Source of the DNA: Leclercia sp. LSNIH1
GTDB taxonomy: Bacteria; Pseudomonadota; Gammaproteobacteria; Enterobacterales; Enterobacteriaceae
Length of the DNA stretch: 64,000 nucleotides
Direction: 5' to 3'
Assembly: GCF_002902985.1 (NCBI RefSeq)
Contig: NZ_CP026167.1
Span: 682,001 to 746,000, forward strand
Shown here one piece after another: positions 12,861-22,028 of this stretch. A program made the position numbers and the translations under genes. Each line of letters starts with the position of its first letter. Within the stretch, counting starts at the first letter, position 1. The notes under the pieces were generated by a model. The model was not told the origin of the DNA and made no database searches. It saw only the letters and a program-made list of their open reading frames with translations.

Positions 12861-13664
12861 ATGACTGGAACATCTGGATTTGCCCCTGCTGCTGATCTGC
12901 AAGCCTCAACCGTTGTCACTACCCCCGACGAGGCGATTACCGCCGGGGAGACCTCGATTCCGACCCAGGGCGATAATATGCCTGCTTACCATGCCCGGCC
13001 CAAAAATGCGCAAGGGGCATTGCCGATCGTCATCGTGATTCAGGAAATTTTCGGCGTACATGAGCATATTCGCGATATCTGTCGCCGCCTGGCGCTGGAA
13101 GGCTATCTGGCGGTCGCGCCGGAGCTCTACTTCCGTCAGGGCGATCCGAACGAGTACAGCGACATCCCTACCCTGTTCAGCAATCTGGTCAGTAAAGTGC
13201 CGGACGCGCAGGTGCTGGCGGATCTCGATCATGTCGCCAACTGGGCAGCGCGCAACGGTGGCGATCCTCATCGTCTGCTGGCGACCGGTTTCTGCTGGGG
13301 CGGACGGATCAGCTGGCTCTATGCCGCCCATAACCCGCAGCTGAAAGCAGCCGTGGCGTGGTATGGCAAACTGGTCGGCGAGAAAACCCTGAACTCACCA
13401 AAGCATCCGGTGGATGTGGCTACCGATTTAAACGCCCCCGTGCTGGGGCTCTATGGCGCCGAAGACACCGGCATTCCACTGGATACCGTCGAGACGATGC
13501 GTCATGCCCTGCGCGCGGCGAACGCAACGGCGGAGATTGTGGTCTATCCGGGAGCGGGTCACGCGTTTAATGCCGATTACCGTCCGAGCTATCACGAAGA
13601 GTCAGCGAAGGATGGCTGGCAGCGGATGCTGGCGTGGTTTGCGCAGTATGGCATTAAAAAATAA
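12861..13664 (+). CDS. dlhH: DlhH/YsgA, dienelactone hydrolase family protein
   Basis: 267 residues from the ATG at 12861 (MTGTSGFAPAAD), which has GGAGA six bases before it and matches the E. coli start; the frame is open further back to 12702 across the CRP sites, which is rejected. Alpha/beta hydrolase with the dienelactone hydrolase triad: Cys145 in GFCWGGRI, Asp203 in GAEDTG and His235 in GAGHAFNADYRP. The physiological substrate in enterobacteria is not known. Divergent from udp. A 10-bp stem hairpin at 13672-13695 follows the gene. Confidence 0.94.
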   Translation: MTGTSGFAPAADLQASTVVTTPDEAITAGETSIPTQGDNMPAYHARPKNAQGALPIVIVIQEIFGVHEHIRDICRRLALEGYLAVAPELYFRQGDPNEYSDIPTLFSNLVSKVPDAQVLADLDHVANWAARNGGDPHRLLATGFCWGGRISWLYAAHNPQLKAAVAWYGKLVGEKTLNSPKHPVDVATDLNAPVLGLYGAEDTGIPLDTVETMRHALRAANATAEIVVYPGAGHAFNADYRPSYHEESAKDGWQRMLAWFAQYGIKK

Positions 13665-13671
13665 TACCCTT

Positions 13672-13695
13672 ACGCCCGGCACGTCTGCCGGGCGT
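13672..13695. repeat. REP-like hairpin after dlhH
   Basis: Perfect 10-bp inverted repeat acgcccggca (13672-13681) cgtc tgccgggcgt (13686-13695). The gcccgg core resembles REP units; no T run follows. It marks the left edge of the AT-rich islet. Confidence 0.7.
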
Positions 13696-13907
13696 ACAAT
13701 CCATGGTTATTAATTCCAGCAATATAAACATCTATTTATATATTCTACAGAGAGGATCACTATTTAAATAACAATCGCCTCCCTGATTTTGTGAGCCATC
13801 ATAAATTACAAACGCTTTAGGAAATTAACCATACAGTTATGCTTTTCTCTCCTGTATGTGGGGCGTACGCTGGCATTCATATTACTTGCCAAACAGGAGG
13901 TTACAGG

Positions 13908-14405
13908 ATGGCTATACCGGTATATCTTTGGTTAACAGACCATACAGGAAATCAGGTTAAAGGTTCAGTTGATATACAAGGAAGAGAAGGAAGCATTGAG
14001 ATTATAGAGTTTATGCATTCTGTCGATCTTCCCACGGACAACCTTACAGGTAAAATTACTGGCAAACGTATCCATGGTGACTTTGCTTTAATCAAAGAAA
14101 TTGATAGCTCATCGCCTTACCTTTATAAAGGCGTATCTACTGGTCAAAAATTTAAGCAAGCAGAGCTTAAGTTTTTCCGTATCAATTATAATGGTCAGGA
14201 AGAGGAATATTTCCGTATAATGATGGAAAATGTCAGGGTTAATGGAATAGAACCGTTAATGTTCGACATTAAAAATACCACCTTTGAAAGGCACAATCAC
14301 CTTGAAGCCTTTTATTTAGCTTATGAAATAATCACATGGCACTATCTGGATGGAAATATTATTCATACAGACAGATGGGATGCTGAGGAGGAGGCTACGG
14401 TATGA
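13908..14405 (+). CDS. hcp: Hcp family type VI secretion tube protein/effector carrier
   Basis: 165 residues from the ATG at 13908 (MAIPVYLWLTD), preceded by CAGGAGG seven bases upstream; the same frame continues to an ATG at 13839 but those 23 residues have no Hcp similarity. Hcp rings stack into the inner tube of the type VI secretion system (T6SS) and carry small effectors in their lumen. Family marks: GSVDIQGREGSIEI, the LPTDNLTGKITGKRIHGDF loop, EIDSSSPYLYKGVSTGQ and ITWHYLDGNIIHTDRWD at the C-terminus. The length is that of a plain Hcp, without a C-terminal toxin fusion. The stop overlaps the next start by four bases (ATGA). No T6SS sheath, baseplate or VgrG gene is in the window. The DNA is strikingly AT-rich. 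Confidence 0.93.
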   Translation: MAIPVYLWLTDHTGNQVKGSVDIQGREGSIEIIEFMHSVDLPTDNLTGKITGKRIHGDFALIKEIDSSSPYLYKGVSTGQKFKQAELKFFRINYNGQEEEYFRIMMENVRVNGIEPLMFDIKNTTFERHNHLEAFYLAYEIITWHYLDGNIIHTDRWDAEEEATV

Positions 14406-14770
14406 CGTGGGTTTATAAAGTAAGTTCGCACTCATTTTATCTGGATGGCACTTATCAGTTTGATGGTCAGTATGCAGGTAGGCCTGGGTTTAAAAACGAC
14501 TCAGCAAATGAATGTGTAAAAAACAAAGGCCCGCTACCAAGAGGAACGTATACAATAGGACCCGCTTTTTATCATTCTAAAACCAAAGCATGGACAATGA
14601 GATTAACTCCCTACGCCGGGAACGATATGTGCGGTCGGGATGGCTTCATGATACATGGGGAAAGTTCATTGCATCCGGGAGAGGCATCCGACGGATGTAT
14701 CATCCTAACTTTATCCAGTCGTAAAATCATTGCTGCAAGCAGTGATAAAATACTCGTTGTGGAGGATTAA
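14402..14770 (+). CDS. Tlde1-like T6SS effector (DUF2778, L,D-transpeptidase-type)
   Basis: 122 residues, overlapping hcp by four bases. The sequence carries the marks of the DUF2778 family: GPLPRGTYTIGPAF (43-56) and a cysteine-transpeptidase-like catalytic stretch FMIHGESS...GEASDGCIIL with His85 and Cys99. Known members of this family, the Tlde1 effectors found next to hcp in Salmonella, act in the target periplasm on peptidoglycan tetrapeptide stems by L,D-carboxypeptidase and exchange reactions. No signal peptide is seen, as expected for a protein delivered through the Hcp tube. The next gene starts on the last base of its stop. Function is inferred from family and context; I am confident in the family, less so in the exact reaction. 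Confidence 0.87.
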   Translation: MTWVYKVSSHSFYLDGTYQFDGQYAGRPGFKNDSANECVKNKGPLPRGTYTIGPAFYHSKTKAWTMRLTPYAGNDMCGRDGFMIHGESSLHPGEASDGCIILTLSSRKIIAASSDKILVVED

Positions 14771-15213
14771 TGCTTAATAAAAAATCTCTCTACCTATTGA
14801 TTATTTATCCTTTTCATACGCACGCAAATAATAATGGATGTGCTATTGTCGGTGCGTCAATGGAGACCGCTTTATTCAATGCCATTTCGCGAGACTTACA
14901 AATTGATACGTCGACTATTCAGCGAAACAAAACAACCATTAAAATTATTGACCTTTCTCCTGTATCAAAACTGTACGCGCAATCATTAGCAAAAATCGAT
15001 TATGAAATGGCTGTGGCACAGGGAAAAGCGACAATACCCGAGGGTGCTTACCTGGACAGTTATTATGAAAACAACACTCAATCCCTCACTGTAAAATACA
15101 CTTATATCAACAAGAAAAAAAAGGAAGATATATTCATTGCTTCTAGCCTTATAAATGACGATGAATGCTCAGTCAGGTTTAATGGTTATATGGTAATAGC
15201 AAGAGAGTTTTAA
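14770..15213 (+). CDS. Putative immunity protein for the Tlde1-like effector
   Basis: 147 residues; the ATG overlaps the effector stop by one base (TAATG), so it is translated with it. The N-terminus MLNKKSLYLLIIYPFHTHA looks like a weak export signal (two lysines, a short hydrophobic run, A-x-A-like end), which suits an immunity protein for a periplasmic peptidoglycan enzyme. Two cysteines remain in the mature part (NGCAIVG and DDECSVRF) and could form a disulfide. The fold is unknown to me, although it resembles the Tldi1-type small proteins encoded after DUF2778 effectors. Assignment rests on position, coupling and the signal-like start. Confidence 0.7.
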   Translation: MLNKKSLYLLIIYPFHTHANNNGCAIVGASMETALFNAISRDLQIDTSTIQRNKTTIKIIDLSPVSKLYAQSLAKIDYEMAVAQGKATIPEGAYLDSYYENNTQSLTVKYTYINKKKKEDIFIASSLINDDECSVRFNGYMVIAREF

Positions 15214-15236
15214 TTATTCAGGAGGGTCATACTTAG

Positions 15237-15262
15237 GCCGGGCAGGCCTCGCGCCGCCCGGC
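15237..15262. repeat. REP-like hairpin between the islet and metE
   Basis: gccgggc (15237-15243) and gcccggc (15256-15262) form a 7-bp stem. No T run follows in either direction, so it is more REP-like than a terminator. It marks the right edge of the AT-rich islet, 24 bases after the immunity gene and 15 bases before the metE stop. Confidence 0.6.
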
Positions 15263-15277
15263 AATTATTCTCCGGAA

Positions 15278-17539
15278 TTAACCCTGCCGCAAATTCTGCG
15301 CCGCTTTCACCATATTCGCCAGTGCGGCGCGCGTTTCAGGCCAGCCGCGGGTTTTCAGGCCGCAGTCCGGGTTCACCCACAGGCGCTCTGCCGGAATGCG
15401 CTGAGCCGCTTTTTGCAGCAGGGCTTCAATCCACTCTACGCTCGGGACGTTCGGGGAGTGAATGTCATAGACGCCCGGGCCGATCTCGTTCGGGTAGTCG
15501 AACTCTTCAAACGACTCCAGCAGCTCCATATCCGAGCGTGAGGTTTCGATGGTGATCACGTCGGCATCCAGCGCGGCGATGGAGTCCATGATGTCGTTGA
15601 ACTCGCAGTAACACATGTGGGTGTGGATCTGGGTCTCATCCTTCGCCACCGCAGCGTTGATGCGGAAGGCTTCCACCCCCCACTTCAGATAGGCATCCCA
15701 GTCGCTGCGACGCAGCGGCAGCCCTTCGCGCAGTGCCGGTTCGTCAATCTGAATGATGCCGATACCAGCGGCTTCCAGATCCGCCACTTCGTCACGCAGC
15801 GCCAGCGCGATCTGCTTCGCGATGGTCTCACGCGTCACATCCTCACGCGGGAAGGACCAGCAGAGAATGGTCACCGGCCCGGTCAACATGCCTTTTACCG
15901 GTTTGTCGGTCAGGGACTGGGCATACTTCGCCCACTCGACGGTGATCGCTTCCGGGCGGCTGACGTCCCCGATCACCACCGGCGGTTTCACGCAGCGGGA
16001 GCCGTAGCTCTGCACCCAGCCATTCTGGGTAAAGACGAAACCGTCCAGATGCTCACCGAAGTACTCCACCATGTCGTTACGCTCGGCTTCGCCGTGGACC
16101 AGCACATCCAGCCCCAGGCGCTCCTGCTCCACAATCGCCTGCTTGATATGTTCGGCGATGCCGGTGCGGTAGTTGCCTGCATCCAGATTGCCCTTTTTGA
16201 AGTCCAGACGCAGGCCACGGATCTCGGTGGTCTGCGGGAAGGAGCCGATAGTGGTGGTTGGCCAGGCCGGGAGTTTAAAGCGGGCACGCTGGGCTTCAGC
16301 ACGCACCTCATAAGGACTCTGACGCTGGCTCTCCTTCGTGGTGATGGCGGCCAGACGTTTCTCAACCGCCGGGTTGTGCACGCGGGTAGAGTGGCGGCGG
16401 GCCTGAATTGGCGCGCTCCATGCGGTAATCGCCGCCGTATCGCCGCTGTTCAGCGCATCGCGCAGCAGGGCCAGCTCTTCGCATTTTTGCAGGGCAAAGG
16501 CAAACCAGCTCTTCACTTCGGCATCCAGACGGGTTTCGACGCTGAGGTCGATCGGGCTGTGCAGCAGGGAGCAGGATGAGGCGATCCACAGATCGCGTTT
16601 GCCAACGATCTCTTTAATCTGACCATATTTTTCTGTCAGATCGGCGCGCCAGACGTTGCGACCGTTCACCAGCCCGGCAGAGAGCAGCCAGTCGGACGGC
16701 AGACGGGAATGGAGTTCTGCCACGTCATCTTTACCGTGCACCAGATCAACATGCAGTCCCTGCACCGGCAGCGCAGTGATGGTATCGAGATTTGGCGTCA
16801 CGCCTTCGAAATAGGTGGTGAGCAGCAGCTTCACCTGGCCCGCGAGGGCGTCGTATGCCGGTTTGAAGGCATCCAGCCATGCCTGCGGCAGCTCCAGCAC
16901 CAGCGCCGGTTCGTCGATCTGTACCCACTCAACGCCGCGTTTCGCCAGTTCGCCCAGCACCTGCTGGTACACCGGCAGGATCTCATGCAACAGGCTCAGG
17001 CGATCAAACTGTTCGCCCTTCACTTTACCGAGCCACAGGTACGTTACCGGCCCCAGCAGAACAGGTTTCACCTGATGGCCGAGGGCCAGGGCTTCGTCCA
17101 CCTCATCCAGCAACTGGGTCCAGGTCAGTCTGAACTGCTGGCCCTTCACGAACTCCGGCACCATGTAGTGGTAGTTGGTGTTGAACCATTTGGTCATCTC
17201 TGCCGCCGCCGCGGGTTCACCCGTTGGCGCACGGCCACGGCCAATGCGGAACAGGGTGTCGATATCTACCGAGCCATCGTTGTTCTGATGACGAGCCGGC
17301 ACGTTGCCCAGCAGCAGGCTGGTCGTCAGAACATGGTCGTACCAGGCGAAATCGCCCACCGGCAGCAGGTCAATGCCCGCCTGCTTCTGCTGATCCCAGT
17401 GGCGGGCACGGAGTTCGCGTCCCACCGCCAGCAGTTCATCACGGGTGGCGTTACCCGCCCAGTAGCTTTCGAGCGCTTTTTTCAGCTCGCGGCGCAGGCC
17501 GACGCGCGGGAAACCGAGGGTATGGTTGCGAATTGTCAT
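15278..17539 (-). CDS. metE: MetE, cobalamin-independent methionine synthase
   Basis: 753 residues, identical in length to E. coli MetE. It transfers the methyl group of 5-methyltetrahydropteroyl-tri-glutamate to homocysteine in the last step of methionine synthesis, without vitamin B12. The zinc ligands are visible as HTHMCYCEF (His and Cys of the H-x-C pair), a later Glu and the [11 protein letters not shown] cysteine near residue 726. The duplicated barrel is recognisable from IDEPAL occurring twice. Divergent from metR across a 117-base control region containing Met boxes and a MetR motif. Confidence 0.98.
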   Translation of the reverse strand: MTIRNHTLGFPRVGLRRELKKALESYWAGNATRDELLAVGRELRARHWDQQKQAGIDLLPVGDFAWYDHVLTTSLLLGNVPARHQNNDGSVDIDTLFRIGRGRAPTGEPAAAAEMTKWFNTNYHYMVPEFVKGQQFRLTWTQLLDEVDEALALGHQVKPVLLGPVTYLWLGKVKGEQFDRLSLLHEILPVYQQVLGELAKRGVEWVQIDEPALVLELPQAWLDAFKPAYDALAGQVKLLLTTYFEGVTPNLDTITALPVQGLHVDLVHGKDDVAELHSRLPSDWLLSAGLVNGRNVWRADLTEKYGQIKEIVGKRDLWIASSCSLLHSPIDLSVETRLDAEVKSWFAFALQKCEELALLRDALNSGDTAAITAWSAPIQARRHSTRVHNPAVEKRLAAITTKESQRQSPYEVRAEAQRARFKLPAWPTTTIGSFPQTTEIRGLRLDFKKGNLDAGNYRTGIAEHIKQAIVEQERLGLDVLVHGEAERNDMVEYFGEHLDGFVFTQNGWVQSYGSRCVKPPVVIGDVSRPEAITVEWAKYAQSLTDKPVKGMLTGPVTILCWSFPREDVTRETIAKQIALALRDEVADLEAAGIGIIQIDEPALREGLPLRRSDWDAYLKWGVEAFRINAAVAKDETQIHTHMCYCEFNDIMDSIAALDADVITIETSRSDMELLESFEEFDYPNEIGPGVYDIHSPNVPSVEWIEALLQKAAQRIPAERLWVNPDCGLKTRGWPETRAALANMVKAAQNLRQG

Positions 17540-17569
17540 GATGTGCTCCTTATGGAATTTTCAGTATTT

Positions 17570-17593
17570 AGCCGTCCAGATGTTTACACTTCC
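17570..17593. promoter_or_regulatory. Tandem Met boxes (MetJ operator)
   Basis: Three adjacent octamers agccgtcc, agatgttt, acacttcc match the MetJ consensus agacgtct at 6, 6 and 5 of 8 positions. They sit 31 bases before the metE start codon in the metE-metR control region, where MetJ with S-adenosylmethionine represses both genes in E. coli. Confidence 0.7.
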
Positions 17594-17644
17594 ATAATGT
17601 GTAGGTACTGTATATTCCTCAAGCGCAAATTGTTCATGGCGAAG

Positions 17645-17657
17645 TGAAGGACATTCA
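17645..17657. promoter_or_regulatory. MetR-type binding motif overlapping the metR start
   Basis: TGAA (17645-17648) N5 TTCA (17654-17657) is a perfect match to the MetR recognition pattern TGAANNNNNTTCA. Its last base is the A of the metR ATG, so binding here could also affect metR itself. No second equally good copy was seen in the intergenic region. Confidence 0.55.
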
Positions 17658-18610
17658 TGATCGAGATAAAACACCTGAAAACGCTCCAGGCGTTGCGGAA
17701 CTGCGGCTCTCTTGCGGCGGCGGCGGCGGCGCTGCACCAGACGCAATCCGCCCTTTCCCACCAGTTCAGCGATCTGGAACAGCGCCTTGGCTTTCGTCTG
17801 TTTGTGCGTAAGAGTCAGCCGCTACGCTTCACGCCGCAGGGTGAGATCCTGCTGCAGCTGGCGAATCAGGTGTTGCCGCAGATCGCCAGCGCGTTGCAGG
17901 CCTGCCATGAGCCCCAGCAAACCCGGCTGCGCATCGCCATTGAGTGCCACAGCTGTATCCAGTGGCTGACACCCGCGCTTGAGAACTTCCGCCAGAGATG
18001 GCCGCAGGTGGAGATGGACTTTAAATCCGGCGTGACCTTTGACCCGCAACCGTCACTCCAGCAGGGCGAGCTGGATCTGGTCATGACCTCGGATATTCTG
18101 CCGCGCAGTGGCCTGCACTATTCGCCGATGTTTGATTTTGAAGTACGGCTGGTGCTGGCCCCGGATCATCCGCTGGCTGCCAGAACGCGCATTACGCCGG
18201 AAGATCTGGCGACCGAAACGCTGCTGATCTACCCGGTCCAGCGCAGTCGTCTGGATATCTGGCGTCACTTCCTGCAGCCGGCGAGTATCAGCCCGCAGCT
18301 GAAAAGCGTGGACAATACTCTGCTGTTAATTCAGATGGTGGCGGCCCGCATGGGTATTGCCGCGTTACCACACTGGGTGGTGGAGAGCTTTGAACGCCAG
18401 GGCCTGGTAGTGACCAGAACCTTGGGCGAGGGATTGTGGAGCCGGTTGTACGCCGCCGTACGCGATGGCGAGCAGCGTCAACCGGTTACCGAGGCCTTTA
18501 TTCGCTCAGCGCGGAATCACGCTTGCGATCATCTGCCGTTTGTCCGGAGCGCGGAGCGACCCAACGGCGATGCACCCACAGTGAAGCCAGGATCACCGTC
18601 CCCCCAATAA
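17657..18610 (+). CDS. metR: MetR, LysR-type activator of methionine genes
   Basis: 317 residues, as in E. coli. With homocysteine as co-inducer it activates metE, metH and glyA. The N-terminal helix-turn-helix (about 1-60) reads [36 protein letters not shown] (start shown by [10 protein letters not shown] and [15 protein letters not shown]), followed by the LysR substrate domain from about residue 90. The 3' end overlaps that of the convergent yigM by 113 bases. The C-terminal tail PLVRSAERP...PGSPSPQ therefore comes from DNA that also encodes the end of YigM on the other strand. Confidence 0.97.
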   Translation: MIEIKHLKTLQALRNCGSLAAAAAALHQTQSALSHQFSDLEQRLGFRLFVRKSQPLRFTPQGEILLQLANQVLPQIASALQACHEPQQTRLRIAIECHSCIQWLTPALENFRQRWPQVEMDFKSGVTFDPQPSLQQGELDLVMTSDILPRSGLHYSPMFDFEVRLVLAPDHPLAARTRITPEDLATETLLIYPVQRSRLDIWRHFLQPASISPQLKSVDNTLLLIQMVAARMGIAALPHWVVESFERQGLVVTRTLGEGLWSRLYAAVRDGEQRQPVTEAFIRSARNHACDHLPFVRSAERPNGDAPTVKPGSPSPQ

Positions 18611-19397
18611 TGAAGCTCGGCCAGTGCGGTTGTTCCTGCCAGATGGCGAGGTTCACCAGCAGGCCTGCCGGGACGTGAACGTTGTTCATAATCCCGAGCG
18701 TTCCGGCATCAACCTGCGTGGCGCCATAGTTCCACATGAAGTAACCCAGCCCGGATGCCACCACCCCCAGCCAGACCAGCACGCTCCACTGCACCGTCGT
18801 GGTCGGCAGTTTTTGTGGGTTCCCCAGCATAAACCACGCCGCGACCGCCACAATCGCCGCCCCCATATAAAACCAGGCAAAGGCGTTGTGCTGCGGCATC
18901 GGACGGGTTTCCATCAAACGCTTATACCCCACCATGCCGATGGCAAAGCTGATGTTGGCGAGCTGGACAAACATCAGCCCGGTCCAGAAGTGGTCGCTCA
19001 CTTTGTCGTAGCGAATGATCGCCGCACCCACCACCGCCAGCGCCGCGCTCAGCAGGTAGCCCCAGCGCAAACGGCGTTTGCTCAGCAGATCGTAAATCAG
19101 CGTGATATAGAGCGGCGTGAGCACGGTAAACAGCAGGAATTCCGATACCGACAGGTAGACGTAAGCGCGGAAGCTGAACAGGTACATGATGCCGAGCTGC
19201 ATCGCGCCTACCAGCATGTACAGCAGAAGGGTTTTCAGCGTTTGTCCGCGCGTACGCAGGAACGGCAGGAACACCAGCGCCGCCAGCCCTACGCGCATCA
19301 GCACCGAGAAATAGCTGTCGACATATCCGGCGAGATATTCACCGATAAGGCTAAAGGAGAAGGCCCACAGAATAGTGGTGATAATGAGTAGCGCCAC
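18498..19397 (-). CDS. yigM: YigM/BioP, EamA-family biotin transporter
   Basis: 299 residues starting with GTG at 19397 (GTG-GCG-CTA, protein [15 protein letters not shown]). Ten membrane helices in two EamA repeats. In E. coli it is the high-affinity biotin importer. The loop [20 protein letters not shown] and [21 protein letters not shown] are strongly conserved. The polar tail [17 protein letters not shown] overlaps the 3' end of metR antisense (18498-18610). Confidence 0.94.
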   Translation of the reverse strand: MALLIITTILWAFSFSLIGEYLAGYVDSYFSVLMRVGLAALVFLPFLRTRGQTLKTLLLYMLVGAMQLGIMYLFSFRAYVYLSVSEFLLFTVLTPLYITLIYDLLSKRRLRWGYLLSAALAVVGAAIIRYDKVSDHFWTGLMFVQLANISFAIGMVGYKRLMETRPMPQHNAFAWFYMGAAIVAVAAWFMLGNPQKLPTTTVQWSVLVWLGVVASGLGYFMWNYGATQVDAGTLGIMNNVHVPAGLLVNLAIWQEQPHWPSFIIGGTVILASLWVHRRWVAPRSGQTADDRKRDSALSE

Positions 19398-19479
19398 AAT
19401 GCTTGTCTCTTGAAAAGATGGACAGGCATTGTAGCGAACTCCGCGGTTGACAACTGAACGTTAAACAACCAAATGAAGA

Positions 19480-20280
19480 TTATTCAAGAAACAGCTTACG
19501 CAGATATTTTGGCACCGCGTTATCGCCGTTAGTGCCGATCACTTCCAGCTCCGGGTGCAGATCTTTCAGGCGCTGGTGGGCGTTTTCCATGATGCAGCCC
19601 TTGCCCGCCATGGAGAGCATTTCGGCGTCGTTCATGCCGTCGCCAAAGGCGATGCAGTCCTTAAGATCAAAGCCCAGGCGTTTGGCTACCGCTTCAAGGG
19701 CATGCCCCTTGGAGACGCCGCCCGCCATCACTTCCAGGCAGGTCAGCGTGGAGAAGCTAACGTTAACCCGATCGCCCCAGCGGGCGTTAATCGCCTGCTC
19801 CAGCGGCAGCAGCGCTTCGTGGCTGTCGGTGGTGAAGAACACCTTGCTGATGCCTTCCGGCTCCAGCAGACCCGGCTCATACAGCGAATAGTTGAATACC
19901 GCCTCTTTAAAGAAACGCATCTCGTCCGGGCGGTGACGGTTCATAAACCACTCGTCGTCGCGATAGACGTTGGTGATGATGTCGGGGTTGTTGTGCATGA
20001 TCCCGAACAGATCGGTGGCGATGTCGCGATCGAGGTTATGGGTGAAGATCAGATTACCGTCCAGATCGTGCACGCGGGCGCCGTTGGAGGTGATCATATA
20101 GGATTTGATCTCCAGATTATCGCGGATCTGCCCCACATCAACGTGGTGGCGACCGGTGGCGAAGACAAAATTCACGCCTCGGGCGGTCAGGAGTTTCAGG
20201 GTCTCTTTCGCGTAGGGCGATAAAGTGTGATCGGGGGAGAGCAGCGTGCCATCTAAATCAGACGCGACAACCTGGTACAT
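19480..20280 (-). CDS. yigL: YigL, HAD-family sugar/pyridoxal phosphatase
   Basis: 266 residues from the ATG at 20280 (MYQVVASDLDGTLLS); longer in-frame starts reach into pldB and are rejected. HAD type IIB (Cof-like) phosphatase: motif I D8-L-D10-GT, motif II ITSNGARV, motif III with GVSKGHAL, motif IV FGDGMNDAEML. In E. coli and Salmonella it dephosphorylates phosphosugars so that they can leave the cell. The small RNA SgrS stabilises yigL mRNA by pairing within the upstream pldB coding region. The same pldB-yigL order holds here (25-base gap), so that control may be conserved. Confidence 0.95.
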   Translation of the reverse strand: MYQVVASDLDGTLLSPDHTLSPYAKETLKLLTARGVNFVFATGRHHVDVGQIRDNLEIKSYMITSNGARVHDLDGNLIFTHNLDRDIATDLFGIMHNNPDIITNVYRDDEWFMNRHRPDEMRFFKEAVFNYSLYEPGLLEPEGISKVFFTTDSHEALLPLEQAINARWGDRVNVSFSTLTCLEVMAGGVSKGHALEAVAKRLGFDLKDCIAFGDGMNDAEMLSMAGKGCIMENAHQRLKDLHPELEVIGTNGDNAVPKYLRKLFLE

Positions 20281-20305
20281 AGAAAAATTTAACCTCTGGT
20301 GAATA

Positions 20306-21298
20306 TCAGTTATGCCTGTCGAAAAAGTCGACGATGGCGTGGAGTGCGACCGATCGCATGGCGTCCTTTTCGAAAAGGATCTCATGGTACGCGCCGTTTA
20401 TGACCAGCGGTTTACCCCCTTCGCAAGGGTGACCGGCTGCGGCCCGGCGTTCACAGAAGCGGTCGTGCATGCGGTTATCCACCACCCGCTCCTCTTCAGC
20501 CTGAAGGATGAGCGTGGGCGTATCGTCCTGACCGGCACCCGCCAACACCTCTTCACCCGCCAGAATACCTTCGCGTACCCAATGCCAGGTGGGGCCGCCA
20601 ACGCGCAAGCGCGGCTCATCGGCATAGAAACGCAGGTTGCGGCGATAACGCTGCTGGCTGTGGGTTAAGACGTTGATGGCAAACGGCAAAGCCCGCCAGC
20701 GTCCTGTTCCGATGGCGTAGCCTTCACGAATGCGCTGATGGCCCTCAGCCCAGTCGAGAAGATGGCGCACCATCCAGTCCGGAAAACGTATCACAATGCC
20801 ATACATCGGCGCGGTAAGCGCAATGGCATCGCACTGGTGATCGTAGCGCTGCAAAAAGAGCGTAGAGATGGCGCCGCCCATGGAGTGCGCAAGAATATAG
20901 CGCTTGCGCCACGGGCCGGGCTGCACTTCCTGCTGCCAGAATGCGGCCAGATCGTCGACGTAATCGCTGAAGTTTTCCACGTGGCCACGATGGGTATCCG
21001 GCAACATCCGACCGGAAAGTCCCTGCCCGCGATGGTCGATAATTAACACATCAAAACCCAGATGGAACAGATCGTACGCCAGCTCGGCATATTTGATGTA
21101 GCTTTCGATACGTCCGGGGCAGACGACAATCACCCGGTCATTTTTTTCATCACGGAAACGAACGAAGCGTACCGGGATATCCCCAACGCCCGTAAACTCA
21201 TCTTCCTCGCGCTGGCGCCAGAAATCGGTCAACGGTCCCATGGAGAAAGCAGCAAATGCCTTTTCTCGCGTTTCCCAGTCCTTATTCAGCTGAAACAT
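20306..21298 (-). CDS. pldB: PldB, lysophospholipase L2
   Basis: 330 residues from the ATG at 21298 (MFQLNKDWETREKAF). Alpha/beta hydrolase with the nucleophile elbow AHSMGGA, an HRGQGLSGR oxyanion region and a C-terminal GAYHEILFEKD that supplies the histidine. It hydrolyses lysophospholipids at the cytoplasmic face of the inner membrane. First gene of the pldB-yigL pair; divergent from rhtB (109-base gap). Confidence 0.96.
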   Translation of the reverse strand: MFQLNKDWETREKAFAAFSMGPLTDFWRQREEDEFTGVGDIPVRFVRFRDEKNDRVIVVCPGRIESYIKYAELAYDLFHLGFDVLIIDHRGQGLSGRMLPDTHRGHVENFSDYVDDLAAFWQQEVQPGPWRKRYILAHSMGGAISTLFLQRYDHQCDAIALTAPMYGIVIRFPDWMVRHLLDWAEGHQRIREGYAIGTGRWRALPFAINVLTHSQQRYRRNLRFYADEPRLRVGGPTWHWVREGILAGEEVLAGAGQDDTPTLILQAEEERVVDNRMHDRFCERRAAAGHPCEGGKPLVINGAYHEILFEKDAMRSVALHAIVDFFDRHN

Positions 21299-21407
21299 CG
21301 GGTTTACGCCCCTGTAAGCCAAGGAATATCGTTTTTTTGTGACAGGCCGTAAAATGACGCAACATTAGCGTATTGTGGCATAAAAATAGACGATTCGGGA
21401 GTTTCAA

Positions 21408-22028
21408 ATGACCTTTGAGTGGTGGTTCGCCTACCTGCTGACATCCATTATCCTCAGCCTTTCACCGGGCTCAGGGGCGATCAATACCATGACCACCGCC
21501 ATGAACCACGGCTATCGCGGCGCAGCGGCGTCCATTGCCGGCTTGCAAACCGGGCTGGCTATTCACATTGTGCTGGTCGGCGTGGGGCTCGGCACGCTCT
21601 TCTCCCGTTCGGTGCTGGCCTTCGAAGTGCTGAAATGGGCCGGGGCAGCCTATCTGATCTGGCTGGGTATTCAGCAGTGGCGCGCCGCAGGGTCCCTTGA
21701 CCTCAACACGCTCGCCCAGACGCAAAGCAGGGGAAAACTGTTTAAGCGGGCGGTATTTGTGAACCTGACCAACCCGAAGAGCATCGTCTTTCTTGCCGCC
21801 CTGTTTCCGCAGTTCATCGTGCCGCATCAGCCCCAGATCATGCAGTACGTGGTGCTCGGCTTGACCACTGTTGTGGTCGATATCATTGTGATGATTGGCT
21901 ATGCGACGCTGGCTACGCGGATTGCGGCATGGATTAAAGGGCCTCGTCAGATGAAGGCCCTGAATAAAGTGTTCGGTTCGCTGTTTATGCTGGTGGGTGC
22001 GCTGCTGGCATCAGCAAGGCACGCTTAA
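21408..22028 (+). CDS. rhtB: RhtB, homoserine/homoserine lactone exporter
   Basis: 206 residues, LysE family, six membrane helices. The family signature [18 protein letters not shown] is at about residues 18-35 and the [18 protein letters not shown] block at about 117-134. It exports homoserine and homoserine lactone. Its 3' end overlaps that of the convergent rhtC by four bases (22025-22028). Confidence 0.97.
   Translation: MTFEWWFAYLLTSIILSLSPGSGAINTMTTAMNHGYRGAAASIAGLQTGLAIHIVLVGVGLGTLFSRSVLAFEVLKWAGAAYLIWLGIQQWRAAGSLDLNTLAQTQSRGKLFKRAVFVNLTNPKSIVFLAALFPQFIVPHQPQIMQYVVLGLTTVVVDIIVMIGYATLATRIAAWIKGPRQMKALNKVFGSLFMLVGALLASARHA

Noticed and set aside
13839..13907. Longer N-terminus for Hcp
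   Set aside because: The 23 extra residues have no Hcp character, and CAGGAGG sits just before the ATG at 13908.
15278..17539. Transfer of metE with the neighbouring islet
   Set aside because: metE matches E. coli across its full length and has the base composition of the core genes; only 13696-15236 is deviant.
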